A stretch of 52,113 nucleotides of DNA, taken from JAAXKN01 sp050258815 (GTDB taxonomy: Bacteria > Bacteroidota > Ignavibacteria > Ignavibacteriales > SURF-24). Location of the stretch: assembly GCA_050258815.1 (NCBI GenBank), contig JBLMZM010000157.1, positions 1-52,113 on the forward strand. Reading direction: 5' to 3'. Position 1 is the stretch's first letter, and the number at the start of each line of letters is the position of its first letter. The position numbers and the translations under genes are program-made. Below, in pieces: positions 17,518 through 27,374 of this stretch. Below the pieces are notes generated by a model. That model saw nothing but the letters and a program-made list of their open reading frames with translations, was not told the DNA's origin and made no database searches.

Positions 17518-19617
17518 ATGAAAACAAAAACTATAATTTTCTTATTAGTTTCTTTCTTTTTAACCTGTAATATTTCTGCGCAAGATGGTGTAAAGAGAGT
17601 TAATAAAACTTCAGATGATGACAATTCGAAGTTTACCAATATCGGGAATATTGGTCTTACCCTAACAAATTTTGGAATGTATGGAAATGGTTTTAGCGGA
17701 AGATGGCCGAAACAGCCTTCCTGCGAGTATCCACTAGGCAGCGGTATTGAACATATCTTTGCCGGGGGACTGTGGATTGGAGGGTATATAAGCAAAGATG
17801 CATCCGGAACCGGTAAGACCGGACCCTTTGTGACAACCGGTGCGGTTGATAAATCTTCTGTTTCTTCACGAGGCGGCGGCTTTGAATATACGAATTTACC
17901 CGGCAGCCGTATTTCTGAAAGATCCAGTCTTCTGACCTCCAAATATTTTGACCCCAGGGCAGTATCACACCAGGATTTCGTGATGAATTTTGTAGATACA
18001 AACAGGGTTCTTGTTAGTTCAAATAACGAACCTATTCCGGACCATATCCCGCTTGGACTTGCCATTCATCAGGAAACATATGCATGGAATTATACCTTTG
18101 CCAATTTTTTCGTGATTATGAACTACTGGATTAAGAATGTTTCTGATAAATATGTTGACAGCGTTTTTGTTGGGCTATGGACTGATACTGTCATCAGAAA
18201 TACAATTATATCACCTCCTGGAACAAGCAATTTCTATACTCATGGGGGTAACGGATATTCTGATTCCTTAAAAATCGGGTATGAGTTTGATTCTAATGGA
18301 GACGTTGGTTTTACTGACAGTTATGTGGGCATTCAGTATCTTGGGGCGAGTAATTCAGGAAATAAGGCTAATTTTGTAAGCTGGACACACTCTAATACAA
18401 CCGATCCTTTATTCTTTACACCGATGGATGACCTTCAAAGATATGAAAAAATGCTTGGTTACTTTTCAGATGGTGTCAAGTTTAACCAGGGCGTAAACCT
18501 TTCGACTCTGCAGGCTCCCAGCAACCGTTCTATATTAGTTACTTCCGGTCCTTTTTCACATATAGCTCCAGGTGATTCAGTCAATGTGGTCTTTGCTATA
18601 GTCTGTGCAAAGAAATACGGAAATGACCCAGCTTCATATGATACTAAAGAGCAGAAAAAAAATCTCTTTACAAATGCAGGCTGGGCTTTAAGAGCTTATA
18701 ATGGCGAAGATAAAAATGGCAACGGTGTGCTCGACCCGGGTGAAGATCTGGATGGGGATGGGAAAATAAAAAGATTTATTCTGCCTGCACCGCCTGCTTC
18801 ACCAGTGGTCAAGGTTGTACCTGAAGACAGGAAAGTAACAATTTACTGGGACAAACGTGCAGAATCTTCAATTGATCCTATTTCATCGAAAAAGGATTTT
18901 GAGGGCTACAGACTTTACAGAACTAACGCCGGTTATGATCTTACCTCAACACAGGATATTCTGGGATCAATGGTACTACTGGCGGAATTTGACAGTCTTA
19001 GCAATACAATAGGATATAACACAGGATTTTCCAAAGTCAGGTTAGATGAGCCAGTAACATTTCCTGGTGACACAAACAAGTACTACTATAAATTTGAGGT
19101 TGCCAACCTTCTTAATGGCTGGCAGTATACTTATTCGGTAACTTCATTCGATCAGGGGGACCCGGGGAATAACCTTGAGAGCCTGGAATCGAGCGTGCTT
19201 GCATCTTCAAAGCGAATAATTCCAGGAACCCCACCTACATCCGATAAGAGTGTACAGATTGGCGTTTATCCAAATCCATATTATGGGAGTGCATATTGGG
19301 ATGGCCCAGCGGACAGAATAGAAAGATTGAGAAAAATATACTTCTATAATCTGCCGGCAAAATGTGAAATTACAATTTATACTTTAGCCGGTGACATTGT
19401 AAAAAGAATGTCCCATGATTCCAACAGTAACGGATCTGATTTGAGATGGTTCGAGACATATGCAAAAGATCAGACCCAGATTATGTCCGGAGGTGAGCAT
19501 GCATGGGATATTATAAGCGATAACGACCAGGCAATTGCAAGCGGATTATATTTATTCACAGTCAAGGATTCTAATACTGGAGAAATTAAAACCGGGAAAT
19601 TTCTGATTGTTAAATAA
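17518..19617 (+). CDS. large secreted protein with fibronectin-like region and C-terminal sorting-type domain
   Basis: The 699-residue protein has a signal peptide (ends near NISAQ). The first 390 residues include HIFAGGLWIGGYI and FFVIMNYWIKNVSDKY, a pattern I know from long secreted proteins of Ignavibacteria and relatives but without a named function. Residues about 399-418 hold tandem calcium-binding loops (DKNGNGVLDPGEDLDGDG). A fibronectin-III-like part follows (PVVKVVPEDRKVTIYWD). From about 582 the C-terminus (GVYPNPYYGSAYWDG ... ASGLYLFTVKD ... GKFLIVK) resembles a T9SS type A sorting domain in a divergent form. It is the first gene of the surface cluster that runs to 28478. Export through T9SS is inferred. 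Confidence 0.7.
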   Translation: MKTKTIIFLLVSFFLTCNISAQDGVKRVNKTSDDDNSKFTNIGNIGLTLTNFGMYGNGFSGRWPKQPSCEYPLGSGIEHIFAGGLWIGGYISKDASGTGKTGPFVTTGAVDKSSVSSRGGGFEYTNLPGSRISERSSLLTSKYFDPRAVSHQDFVMNFVDTNRVLVSSNNEPIPDHIPLGLAIHQETYAWNYTFANFFVIMNYWIKNVSDKYVDSVFVGLWTDTVIRNTIISPPGTSNFYTHGGNGYSDSLKIGYEFDSNGDVGFTDSYVGIQYLGASNSGNKANFVSWTHSNTTDPLFFTPMDDLQRYEKMLGYFSDGVKFNQGVNLSTLQAPSNRSILVTSGPFSHIAPGDSVNVVFAIVCAKKYGNDPASYDTKEQKKNLFTNAGWALRAYNGEDKNGNGVLDPGEDLDGDGKIKRFILPAPPASPVVKVVPEDRKVTIYWDKRAESSIDPISSKKDFEGYRLYRTNAGYDLTSTQDILGSMVLLAEFDSLSNTIGYNTGFSKVRLDEPVTFPGDTNKYYYKFEVANLLNGWQYTYSVTSFDQGDPGNNLESLESSVLASSKRIIPGTPPTSDKSVQIGVYPNPYYGSAYWDGPADRIERLRKIYFYNLPAKCEITIYTLAGDIVKRMSHDSNSNGSDLRWFETYAKDQTQIMSGGEHAWDIISDNDQAIASGLYLFTVKDSNTGEIKTGKFLIVK

Positions 19618-19686
19618 CTGATAAAGTGGTAATGAAGTGAACCTGACCTGCAAAAAGTTTATAATTTCGTTTAGTATTAATATATA

Positions 19687-21861
19687 ATGAGGCCATCTAT
19701 GAAACTTAGATATTTACTGGTGTTCTTACTTTTGACAAGTGCTTCTACATTTGCCCAGAAAGTATATCCCTTGGTGACAATCAGGGATTTACAGTACCGC
19801 CCTGATGATTCCCTTAAGGCGGGTTCACAGTTTTCTTCTTACAATACAGTGAAAGGTCAAAAAGACACAACGTTTGTAAGAATTCGTGGAATTGCCATGA
19901 ATTCCACATTAAAGGATCCAAATGATCCTGCTTCAAAAGCTTTTATTTATTCTGGAACACGTTATTCAATCTATATACAGGATTCGTCTGCAAAGGAATG
20001 GGGAGGAATGGTTATCATTCAGAATGACCAGGATCAAGGGACAATGTTGAACGCAGCCGATTCAGCACAATATATTGAGTTTACTGGGTATGTTTCTGAA
20101 TATAATACAACAACTCAATTTAACCTGATATCTAAACCTGTACCGGTACAGATAAGTACATTTGGTCAGCTTCCGAAAAGACCAGCTCCTTTGGAACTGA
20201 AGATTTCTGACTTTGAGGACAATGGAGTTATTAACCCGCTTGCAGAAAAGTATGAGGGCATGTATGTGGTATTCCGCAATGTAACAGTAACCGACAAAAA
20301 TAATAATGACGGTACATTTACAATAAGTGATGATAAAGGTAATAAAATATATATGTACGATCAGTCAGGATATTTTTCTTTAAGGTCATCAAATAAATTC
20401 CCTGACTATAATGGCTATAAGGTTCCTGAAAATGGTTCTAAACTTGAATATATAAGAGGTATGATCCAGGATTGGTGGGGATCAACCAAAAAAGGCTATC
20501 ATATTTCTCCCTTATATCCCGGTGACATTAAAGTAGCATCTATGCCTCCAACAATAACTTCAATAAGAAGGAATACAGATTTAGTTGGCCTGAACCAGAG
20601 CGTTGATATTACTTCCAAAATAACAGCCCAGCCCGGGGGAAATGTTACTGAAGCAAAAGTTTATTACAGAGTTAACGGTAGTGCTTACTCTAATGTAGCA
20701 ATGTCAAAGACAACTGATACTACTGTTTTCAAGGGTACAATTCCAGGAGTAAAAGACTCAGCAGTAGTAGACTATTTTATATGGGCAAAAGATAATTTGG
20801 GACAAACGACTATCAGCCCAATTGATACTGCTAAAGGCAATTATCTTTATTTAGTCCTGAACAGACCAGTGACTATCAGGGACGTTCAATACAGTCCACT
20901 GGGCGGCGGATACAGTCCATTTTCAGGTTATAAAGTAACTCTTACTGGTATTGTTACTGCTGATACAACAGATATTCCGGGTGATGGTGGAACATATCTC
21001 GAAATGAAAAGAGTATTTATGCAGGATGGTTCCAGCCCGTGGAGCGGTATATGGGTTTTCGGAGGCTCTAATGTATACAAACTGAAAGCCGGTGATAAGA
21101 TTACCGTTAGCGGAACGATTATAGAGAATTATTCTCTTACAAGAATTGACAGTATTACCACATTAAATGTTCTTTCTTCAAATAATACTCTTCCTGCTCC
21201 TGTTGAGCTTTCAACCAGTGATATTGCTACAAAATCTAATGGAACGCTGGACGCTGAAAAATATGAATCCATGCTTGTAAAGTATAAAAATGTTTCTGTC
21301 GTCAAAGTTAATGCTGATGATAACACAATATATAATGATGGTGAACTTTTGGTAGCTGACCAGTCAGGTGTTGGTACAAGGGTTGAACTGCAGGATGGTG
21401 CTGGTACATATCATAACAGCTGGGATACAACTATTGTAAAAACCCCGGGCTGGACAAAGGTTTCTAAAGGTGATAAGTTCACCAGCATAACAGGTATTTT
21501 AATTTACAGCGATGGTAATTATAAAATTGTCCCCAGGAAAAATGCCGACTACGTTGGTTTTACAACCGGAGTTGAAGCTGTAAGTGATAAGATACCCTCA
21601 AGTTACAGCTTAAAGCAGAATTATCCGAACCCTTTTAACCCTTCCACTGTAATAGAATATTCTATTCCTGAAGGTGGAATGGTTTCATTGAAGATATTCA
21701 ATCTGCTTGGACAGGAAGTTCAGACACTAGTTAATCAATTCCAGAACGGTGGAGCTTATAAAGCTACTTTTAATGCAAGCGGTATGCCTTCAGGAATTTA
21801 TTTTTATCAGTTAAATTCAGGCAATTTTAATACTGTTAAAAAAATGCTCCTCGTGAAATAA
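19687..21861 (+). CDS. T9SS cargo protein with duplicated modules and C-terminal sorting domain
   Basis: The 724-residue protein has a signal peptide ending near TFAQK; an in-frame ATG at 19699 (MKLRYLLVF) is an equally good start. Two copies of a similar module are visible: one beginning VTIRDLQYRPDD (residue 30) and one beginning VTIRDVQYSPLGG (about 395). Each includes a later strand pair of the form KYEGMYVVFRNVTV / KYESMLVKYKNVSV, as in DUF5689/OB-like domains. An Ig-like segment (VTEAKVYYRVNGSAYSNVAM) separates them. From residue 639 the canonical sorting domain begins: SLKQNYPNPFNPSTVIEY, then VSLKIFNLLGQEVQTLV, ending KKMLLVK. This domain directs export through the type IX system and is normally removed. 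Enzymatic role unknown. Confidence 0.85.
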   Translation: MRPSMKLRYLLVFLLLTSASTFAQKVYPLVTIRDLQYRPDDSLKAGSQFSSYNTVKGQKDTTFVRIRGIAMNSTLKDPNDPASKAFIYSGTRYSIYIQDSSAKEWGGMVIIQNDQDQGTMLNAADSAQYIEFTGYVSEYNTTTQFNLISKPVPVQISTFGQLPKRPAPLELKISDFEDNGVINPLAEKYEGMYVVFRNVTVTDKNNNDGTFTISDDKGNKIYMYDQSGYFSLRSSNKFPDYNGYKVPENGSKLEYIRGMIQDWWGSTKKGYHISPLYPGDIKVASMPPTITSIRRNTDLVGLNQSVDITSKITAQPGGNVTEAKVYYRVNGSAYSNVAMSKTTDTTVFKGTIPGVKDSAVVDYFIWAKDNLGQTTISPIDTAKGNYLYLVLNRPVTIRDVQYSPLGGGYSPFSGYKVTLTGIVTADTTDIPGDGGTYLEMKRVFMQDGSSPWSGIWVFGGSNVYKLKAGDKITVSGTIIENYSLTRIDSITTLNVLSSNNTLPAPVELSTSDIATKSNGTLDAEKYESMLVKYKNVSVVKVNADDNTIYNDGELLVADQSGVGTRVELQDGAGTYHNSWDTTIVKTPGWTKVSKGDKFTSITGILIYSDGNYKIVPRKNADYVGFTTGVEAVSDKIPSSYSLKQNYPNPFNPSTVIEYSIPEGGMVSLKIFNLLGQEVQTLVNQFQNGGAYKATFNASGMPSGIYFYQLNSGNFNTVKKMLLVK

Positions 21862-21906
21862 TATTATTAAAATTTTTGAAAGTGTTTAATAATTGTTAAC
21901 CATATC

Positions 21907-21937
21907 TTTCCCACTTCTCTGAAAAAGAAGTGGGAAA
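21907..21937 (+). terminator. 12-bp perfect hairpin between surface genes
   Basis: The arms TTTCCCACTTCT (21907-21918) and AGAAGTGGGAAA (21926-21937) pair perfectly with a seven-base loop. It lies 46 bases after the stop of the T9SS cargo gene and about 100 bases before the lipoprotein gene. The T-run after it is weak, so it may be a partial terminator or an mRNA-stabilising structure that sets different expression of cargo and receptor genes. Confidence 0.6.
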
Positions 21938-22040
21938 CTGTGGCTTTAAAGTCTTTATATCTTTATTCCCTGAAGCTAATCAGATAAAGATGAATGTTTT
22001 ATTTTCGCAAGATATTCTCAATACTATTTAATTTACAAAA

Positions 22041-23585
22041 ATGAAGAAGTTTTTACATTTTGTACCATTTATTCTGCTTGCTATGATATTCACTGCATGT
22101 AATGAAAAAATTACTGATAATCTCATATCAAATCAGGCACCGCACACTTTTATGTCGTTATTCCCGGATAATGACATCTCGAAACAGCAAAGCAGGTTAA
22201 TGGTCCATTGGTGGGGTGATGATCCTGATGGATTGGTAATCGGTTACTATTTTACATGGGATGATATTCACTGGACATTTACAACAAAGAATGACAGTCT
22301 TTTTGCATTAAAGATTGGAGCCTCTGATGTAAATTATACTTTCAAAGTCGCAGCTGTGGATAATGGCGGTAATGGCGTTTATGATAGTTCAGTTGTCCAG
22401 AATGGAATCCATTTCGGTGCTGAACCTTTTATAGATCAGAATGGGGATGGAAAGTATAACCCGGGCGAAATATTCTACGATATTGGACTCATTGATCCTA
22501 AACCGGCAAATATGAAATATCCGATAAAGAATTCTGCACCTGTCGTGGAGTTTAATAAACTTACTGCCCTGCCTGATACTTCATACCCTATCATGACATT
22601 AGGCTGGGATGCTGAAGATATTGACGGTGCTGAAACGATTGTTAAAATAAACATTGCTCTTAATGATACTACAAAATTTGTTACCTTACCGGGTAATACA
22701 AGACTCGTAATGCTCCGCATGAAGGATTTCAATACACCTGGAGCTCAGACTGAAATATTACTCAATGCTTCAGAAAGTTATATCTTACCCGAAAAACTAA
22801 GTGGTCTAAAATTAAATGAATATAATAAGGTTTATATTCAGGCTGAGGATATTTCAGGTGCTAAAAGCAATTTTACTGTACTGCCTTCAGAAGCCAAAAA
22901 GTGGTATGTAAAAAAACCAATTAGCAAAGTATTAATGATAGATGACAGTCAGGTGGAAGACAATGCTTCCGGTTTTTACAAAACAATCTTTAACACGATG
23001 CATGGCGGAGCACTGGCAAATAAATATGAAGTGTGGGATATTAACAAAAATAAGGTCCCATATGACAATGTAACATTTCTTGAGACCATTAAACTCTTTA
23101 AATATATTTATTGGTACAACACGGATAATAATCCAAATCTTTCCCTGGCAAGCGCTGCCTCAAGAAAGTTTATTGACTTTGGCGGAAAGATAGCTTTTTC
23201 TATAACATTACCGCAGACAGTTGATGATGCAGTCCTTAAATCGTTTCTACCTATCGATTCTGTTGGCGTAGCTCCGGGTAAGGATTATGTAACTACACTT
23301 TACAGCAATACAAACATTTCAGCCCTTAATTCCGGATATCCTGCTCTTAAGACGACTGGAACGGTTTTCAGAGTAAGAAGTATTTATCCGACTAATTCAA
23401 CTGCGGTCCCTATTTACACCCTGGCGACGACACAATTCTCAGGCAATAAAATTATAGGTGTTAAAGATACCGATAATAAATTATTCTTTATTGCGCTTCC
23501 ACTTTCAAAATCGGATGGCACTGTGGGGAATGTAAATTTATTGTTGGAAAAGATATTTTTTGAGGACTTTGGTTTAACATTATGA
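22041..23585 (+). CDS. surface lipoprotein, two-part, unknown function
   Basis: The 514-residue protein has a signal peptide with a lipobox-like FTAC, so Cys20 is probably lipidated. The N-terminal half reads like fibronectin/Ig-type strands (LMVHWWGDDPDGLVIGYYF) and includes a calcium-loop motif DQNGDGKYNPGE near residue 132, similar to one in the protein at 17518-19617. From about residue 297 (KVLMIDDSQVED) the second half looks like an alpha/beta domain that may resemble class I glutamine-amidotransferase-like folds, but no catalytic residues can be assigned. Its stop overlaps the start of the TonB receptor gene by four bases (ATGA), so the two are coupled, like a SusD-type partner, though I see no SusD homology. 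Confidence 0.65.
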   Translation: MKKFLHFVPFILLAMIFTACNEKITDNLISNQAPHTFMSLFPDNDISKQQSRLMVHWWGDDPDGLVIGYYFTWDDIHWTFTTKNDSLFALKIGASDVNYTFKVAAVDNGGNGVYDSSVVQNGIHFGAEPFIDQNGDGKYNPGEIFYDIGLIDPKPANMKYPIKNSAPVVEFNKLTALPDTSYPIMTLGWDAEDIDGAETIVKINIALNDTTKFVTLPGNTRLVMLRMKDFNTPGAQTEILLNASESYILPEKLSGLKLNEYNKVYIQAEDISGAKSNFTVLPSEAKKWYVKKPISKVLMIDDSQVEDNASGFYKTIFNTMHGGALANKYEVWDINKNKVPYDNVTFLETIKLFKYIYWYNTDNNPNLSLASAASRKFIDFGGKIAFSITLPQTVDDAVLKSFLPIDSVGVAPGKDYVTTLYSNTNISALNSGYPALKTTGTVFRVRSIYPTNSTAVPIYTLATTQFSGNKIIGVKDTDNKLFFIALPLSKSDGTVGNVNLLLEKIFFEDFGLTL

Positions 23586-26395
23586 AAAAACTTATACTAA
23601 TTACTTTCTTTTCAGCCTTATTTACTTTCCAATTATTCCCCCAGCAAAAGGGGAGAATTGAAGGAAAAATATTTGATGCCAAGTCGAAGGACCTGCTCCC
23701 CGGTGTAAACGTCATCGTTAAAGGCACATACTATGGTGCTCAAAGTGACGCTGCCGGCAAATTTACTATCAATAATGTTTCTCCCGGATCCTATACTATT
23801 GAGGTTTCTTTCATTGGCTACAAAACTACTCAGTTTACCGGCATTAAGATTGAGCCTAATAAAACAAAAACACTTGATGTTAATCTTGAAGAAACAGTCC
23901 TGACTTTAGATAAAGATATTGTTATTATTGGCGAACGTCCCTTAGTTGATGTGGAGGAAACTCAGAGCAAGAAAACTCTTTCAAGAGACGATATTGATAT
24001 GGCATCTGTGGAAAATATTAGTGATCTGGTAACACAGCAGGCAGGTGTAATAAAAACAGATAATGAAATACATATCCGTGGAGGCAGGTCTTATGAGAAT
24101 GCTCTCCTTTTGGACGGAGTTTCTGTCCAGGATCCACTTTCAGGTACCGGTTTTGGTTTGCAGCTCAGTTCAAATGCACTCGAGGAAGTTGAGATCATTA
24201 CAGGTGGTTATAATGCTGAATTTGGCCAGGCAACCTCTGGCGTAGTTAACGTTAAGACCAGAGAGGGGGGCGACAAATTCCATGGCTATCTCTCTTACAA
24301 AAAAGATAATTTTGGTGACAGAACTTCTGAGCACGTCTTTAATATTGATATTTTGGAAGCTAATCTGAGCGGACCCGAACCGATTACGAGATTTATTCTG
24401 CCTGCATTAGGAGTAACATTACCCGGCGAATTATCATTCTTCGGAAGTATGTATATGGGACTAAGCGATGGTATTACGCAGGGATATAAAAAAGCTACTG
24501 CCGGCCGGCTCAATTCTTCAATATTTTATGGAACCAGATTTGCCCCAAGGGAAGAAAACAGTTGGTCAGCTTTAGGTAAAATGACATACAAGATAACTCC
24601 CACAATGAAACTGGTATACTCCTATAACAGGTCAGTTGATATAAACCAGAACTCTCAGTCTTTGCAGTCTAACCTGGAATATGTTCAACCTAGTCCCGGA
24701 TATCAATATGAATTCCAGAATATCTTAGAGAATGCAAACGTATATACTCATGATAATATTTATAATACGCTGACATGGACTCACACCCTTAATTCAAAGA
24801 CATTCTACGAGTTTAAATTAGGTAAATATTTTACTCATCTGCGTTCTGATGCAAACGGACTTAACTGGAATCAATACAGGGAACCCAAAGACATTACCAA
24901 CTTCCCATTACAGTATTATAACTCAGACCGTGACACAATAGGCATTATTCCCGGTGACGGTTTTTGGGATGTAGGTAATCCATATACCTGGCATGACCAT
25001 TATTTCGAGGAGTTTTCTATTAAAGGAGATCTGACCAGCTTTTTTGACGAAAAGAATAAATTCAAGGCTGGATTCAACCTTTCATTATCTGAGATGCAGC
25101 TGCTGGATATTTATAAACCCTGGATCGGTACAATGGGTCTTAACAATGACTATTATAAAGTTAATCCTGCAACTGGTGCTTTCTATGCTCAGGATAATAT
25201 AAACTTCAGCGGAATGATACTTAATTTCGGACTTCGTCTTGATTACTGGTTCCCGGGTAAATATGTTGATGATGCAGTAAGCAACCCCGAGGTTATAACT
25301 ATACCTGATCAGATCAGGCAGGCATATTATGATAATACATATAAATTTTTTGGTGACAGGCGCTTTAAGGCAAGATTAAGTCCCAGGCTCGGCATATCGC
25401 ATCCTATATCCGACAATCAGACTTTGTTTTTCTCTTATGGGCATTTCAGCAAATGGCCAAAACCGCAGTTTGTTTATGCAAAGCTTAGTCCGTCAAGTGC
25501 CAAGTCATCCTTCCAGAAATTCGGAAATCCGAATTTGAATCCTGAGACTACAGTTGCATATGAACTTGGGTTGAAGACACAATTTTCAGATAACGATGTT
25601 ATGACTATTACAGCCTACTACAAAGATATATTTGACTATATATCCACGAGGTCGGCTGTTATTACTTCGGCCCGTTTTGCCTCACAAAGCTTTATTACTT
25701 ATACAAATCAGGACTATGCCCGCGCCAGAGGTCTTGAATTCGAATATAAGAAAAGAATAGGTAAATCGTTCAATGCAGTAGCATCCTTATCTTATGCTAT
25801 TATTACCGGTAAGAGTTCCTCGGCAGATGAAGGTGCGCTGGTTGTAAGAGGGGATCTTAACGAGTCGATTAAGGAAATATATACACCCTGGGACAGGCCC
25901 GTGACCGGTTCTTTGACCACGAATTTCTATGTACAAAAAGATGAACCTCTGTTTGGCTTTGCTCCAGGTATTTTGGATGATTATAATATTTATCTCAGAT
26001 TCTTTTATGAATCCGGGAAAAGATACACTGCAGAATTATTTACTGGCAATTATGCACAGGATGGCAAACCTGAATATAGAACTGATGTTGCAAACCGCTA
26101 TAGTATGATTGCTGATGATTGGTTTTGGGTTGACCTGAACTTTGAAAAATATCTTACTGTTGCCGGACTAAAACTCTCTATATTTATGGAAGTTAATAAT
26201 CTGCTGGATATGAAAAATTCAGCTATTATTAATCCTGTAACTGGTCGTGCTTATGAATATGGTGATCCGGTACCAAATTCCTGGAATGATCCCAACTATC
26301 CTGATCTTCAGGCTCCTCTCAATCCCTATCCGGATAATCCGGCAAGATATCTAACTAGGCGTAATATTAAATTAGGTTTAAGCTTAAAATTCTGA
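23582..26395 (+). CDS. TonB-dependent outer-membrane receptor with CarboxypepD_reg-like domain
   Basis: The 937-residue protein begins with a signal peptide, then a carboxypeptidase-regulatory-like domain (GRIEGKIFDAKSKDLLPGVN, about 23-110), then a plug domain (IHIRGGRSYENALLLDGVSV, VEIITGGYNAEFGQATSGVV) and a large beta-barrel ending in LKF. This arrangement is typical of Bacteroidota-type receptors that import bulky ligands with energy from TonB. A TonB box is not obvious. It is coupled to the lipoprotein gene upstream and is followed after one base by the PorV-like gene. Ligand is unknown; no glycoside hydrolase lies nearby, so a polysaccharide locus is not supported. Some such receptors in this phylum may work in secretion rather than uptake. 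Confidence 0.88.
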   Translation: MKKLILITFFSALFTFQLFPQQKGRIEGKIFDAKSKDLLPGVNVIVKGTYYGAQSDAAGKFTINNVSPGSYTIEVSFIGYKTTQFTGIKIEPNKTKTLDVNLEETVLTLDKDIVIIGERPLVDVEETQSKKTLSRDDIDMASVENISDLVTQQAGVIKTDNEIHIRGGRSYENALLLDGVSVQDPLSGTGFGLQLSSNALEEVEIITGGYNAEFGQATSGVVNVKTREGGDKFHGYLSYKKDNFGDRTSEHVFNIDILEANLSGPEPITRFILPALGVTLPGELSFFGSMYMGLSDGITQGYKKATAGRLNSSIFYGTRFAPREENSWSALGKMTYKITPTMKLVYSYNRSVDINQNSQSLQSNLEYVQPSPGYQYEFQNILENANVYTHDNIYNTLTWTHTLNSKTFYEFKLGKYFTHLRSDANGLNWNQYREPKDITNFPLQYYNSDRDTIGIIPGDGFWDVGNPYTWHDHYFEEFSIKGDLTSFFDEKNKFKAGFNLSLSEMQLLDIYKPWIGTMGLNNDYYKVNPATGAFYAQDNINFSGMILNFGLRLDYWFPGKYVDDAVSNPEVITIPDQIRQAYYDNTYKFFGDRRFKARLSPRLGISHPISDNQTLFFSYGHFSKWPKPQFVYAKLSPSSAKSSFQKFGNPNLNPETTVAYELGLKTQFSDNDVMTITAYYKDIFDYISTRSAVITSARFASQSFITYTNQDYARARGLEFEYKKRIGKSFNAVASLSYAIITGKSSSADEGALVVRGDLNESIKEIYTPWDRPVTGSLTTNFYVQKDEPLFGFAPGILDDYNIYLRFFYESGKRYTAELFTGNYAQDGKPEYRTDVANRYSMIADDWFWVDLNFEKYLTVAGLKLSIFMEVNNLLDMKNSAIINPVTGRAYEYGDPVPNSWNDPNYPDLQAPLNPYPDNPARYLTRRNIKLGLSLKF

Positions 26396-26396
26396 T

Positions 26397-27374
26397 ATGA
26401 AGAAAATATTAATAATATTGTTTATATGTATACTGACCTTTGAATCAAAAGCTCAACTCTTTCCAACACTCGGAGGGCAGAGGGCAGGTATTTCCGCTGC
26501 CCAGTTTTTAAAGGTTGGTGTTGGCGGCAGGGCTTCATCAATGGGAGATGCATTTGTCGCAGTGGCAAATGATGTTTCTGCCTTATACTGGAATCCAGCC
26601 GGGTTAATTCAGGCTCCTGCAGATCAGGTTATTTTTTCTCATAATGAATGGCTGGTTGATATTAAACATGATTTTGCCGGCGGGCTCTATCATCTGTCAT
26701 CAAATGATGCTATTGGAGTCGCTTTAACATCACTGCACACACAGGATATGCCGGTGACAACTGAAACCCAACCCTTCGGGACGGGAGAATATTTTAGTTA
26801 CGGTGATATCGCAGTTGCATTTTCTTATTCAAGAAAGATGACTGAACAATTTAGTTTCGGCGGTACTGTCAGGTATATTGAAGAAACGCTCGATAAATTA
26901 AAAATGCGCGGTGTAATGATTGATCTTGGAACTTATTACTGGACAGGCATTGGAAGCTCAAGGTTTGCCGTCACTGTTAGCAATTTCGGTAGCAACCTGG
27001 CTCCCGACGGTGAGGTTATCTTATTCGGTGCCAGAGAAAAATCTGAATGGCAATCCTTCTCACCGCCGACAATCTTCAGAATAGGTTTTGCTTTTGAACC
27101 ATATCAGTCTGAAGATCAGATGATAACAACGTCTGTTCAGTTGAATCATCCTAATGATAACAGTGAAAATGTTTCTGCCGGAATTGAGTATAAGTGGAAA
27201 AACCTCTTTTTCCTTCGCGGGGGATATAAGTTTAATGTTGAAGAACAGAACTATTCGCTTGGTGCAGGAGTAAGAATGCCCCTGAGAATAGCAGATGTAA
27301 CTTTTGATTATGCCTTTTCAAATTTTACGCGTCTAGGCTCAGCTCACAGATTTTCATTAATCCTGGGATTGTAA
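26397..27374 (+). CDS. PorV/PorQ-family outer-membrane protein
   Basis: The 325-residue protein has a signal peptide and the hallmark N-terminal sequence FLKVGVGGRASSMGDAF followed by SALYWNPAGL, as in PorV/PorQ proteins. These are FadL-like barrels; PorV (LptO) is a T9SS component that shuttles cargo from the translocon to the attachment complex. Ignavibacteria typically hold many paralogues, so it cannot be said that this copy is the core T9SS one. It lies between a TonB receptor and an NHL lipoprotein in the same transcription unit as two sorting-domain proteins, which makes a dedicated handling partner plausible. It ends in the expected way for a barrel (RFSLILGL). Confidence 0.85.
   Translation: MKKILIILFICILTFESKAQLFPTLGGQRAGISAAQFLKVGVGGRASSMGDAFVAVANDVSALYWNPAGLIQAPADQVIFSHNEWLVDIKHDFAGGLYHLSSNDAIGVALTSLHTQDMPVTTETQPFGTGEYFSYGDIAVAFSYSRKMTEQFSFGGTVRYIEETLDKLKMRGVMIDLGTYYWTGIGSSRFAVTVSNFGSNLAPDGEVILFGAREKSEWQSFSPPTIFRIGFAFEPYQSEDQMITTSVQLNHPNDNSENVSAGIEYKWKNLFFLRGGYKFNVEEQNYSLGAGVRMPLRIADVTFDYAFSNFTRLGSAHRFSLILGL

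Noticed and set aside
17493..18065. 190-residue open frame on the minus strand opposite the 699-residue surface gene
   Set aside because: It lies fully within a well-supported coding frame, has proline/serine-rich composition typical of antisense translation, and no recognisable domain.
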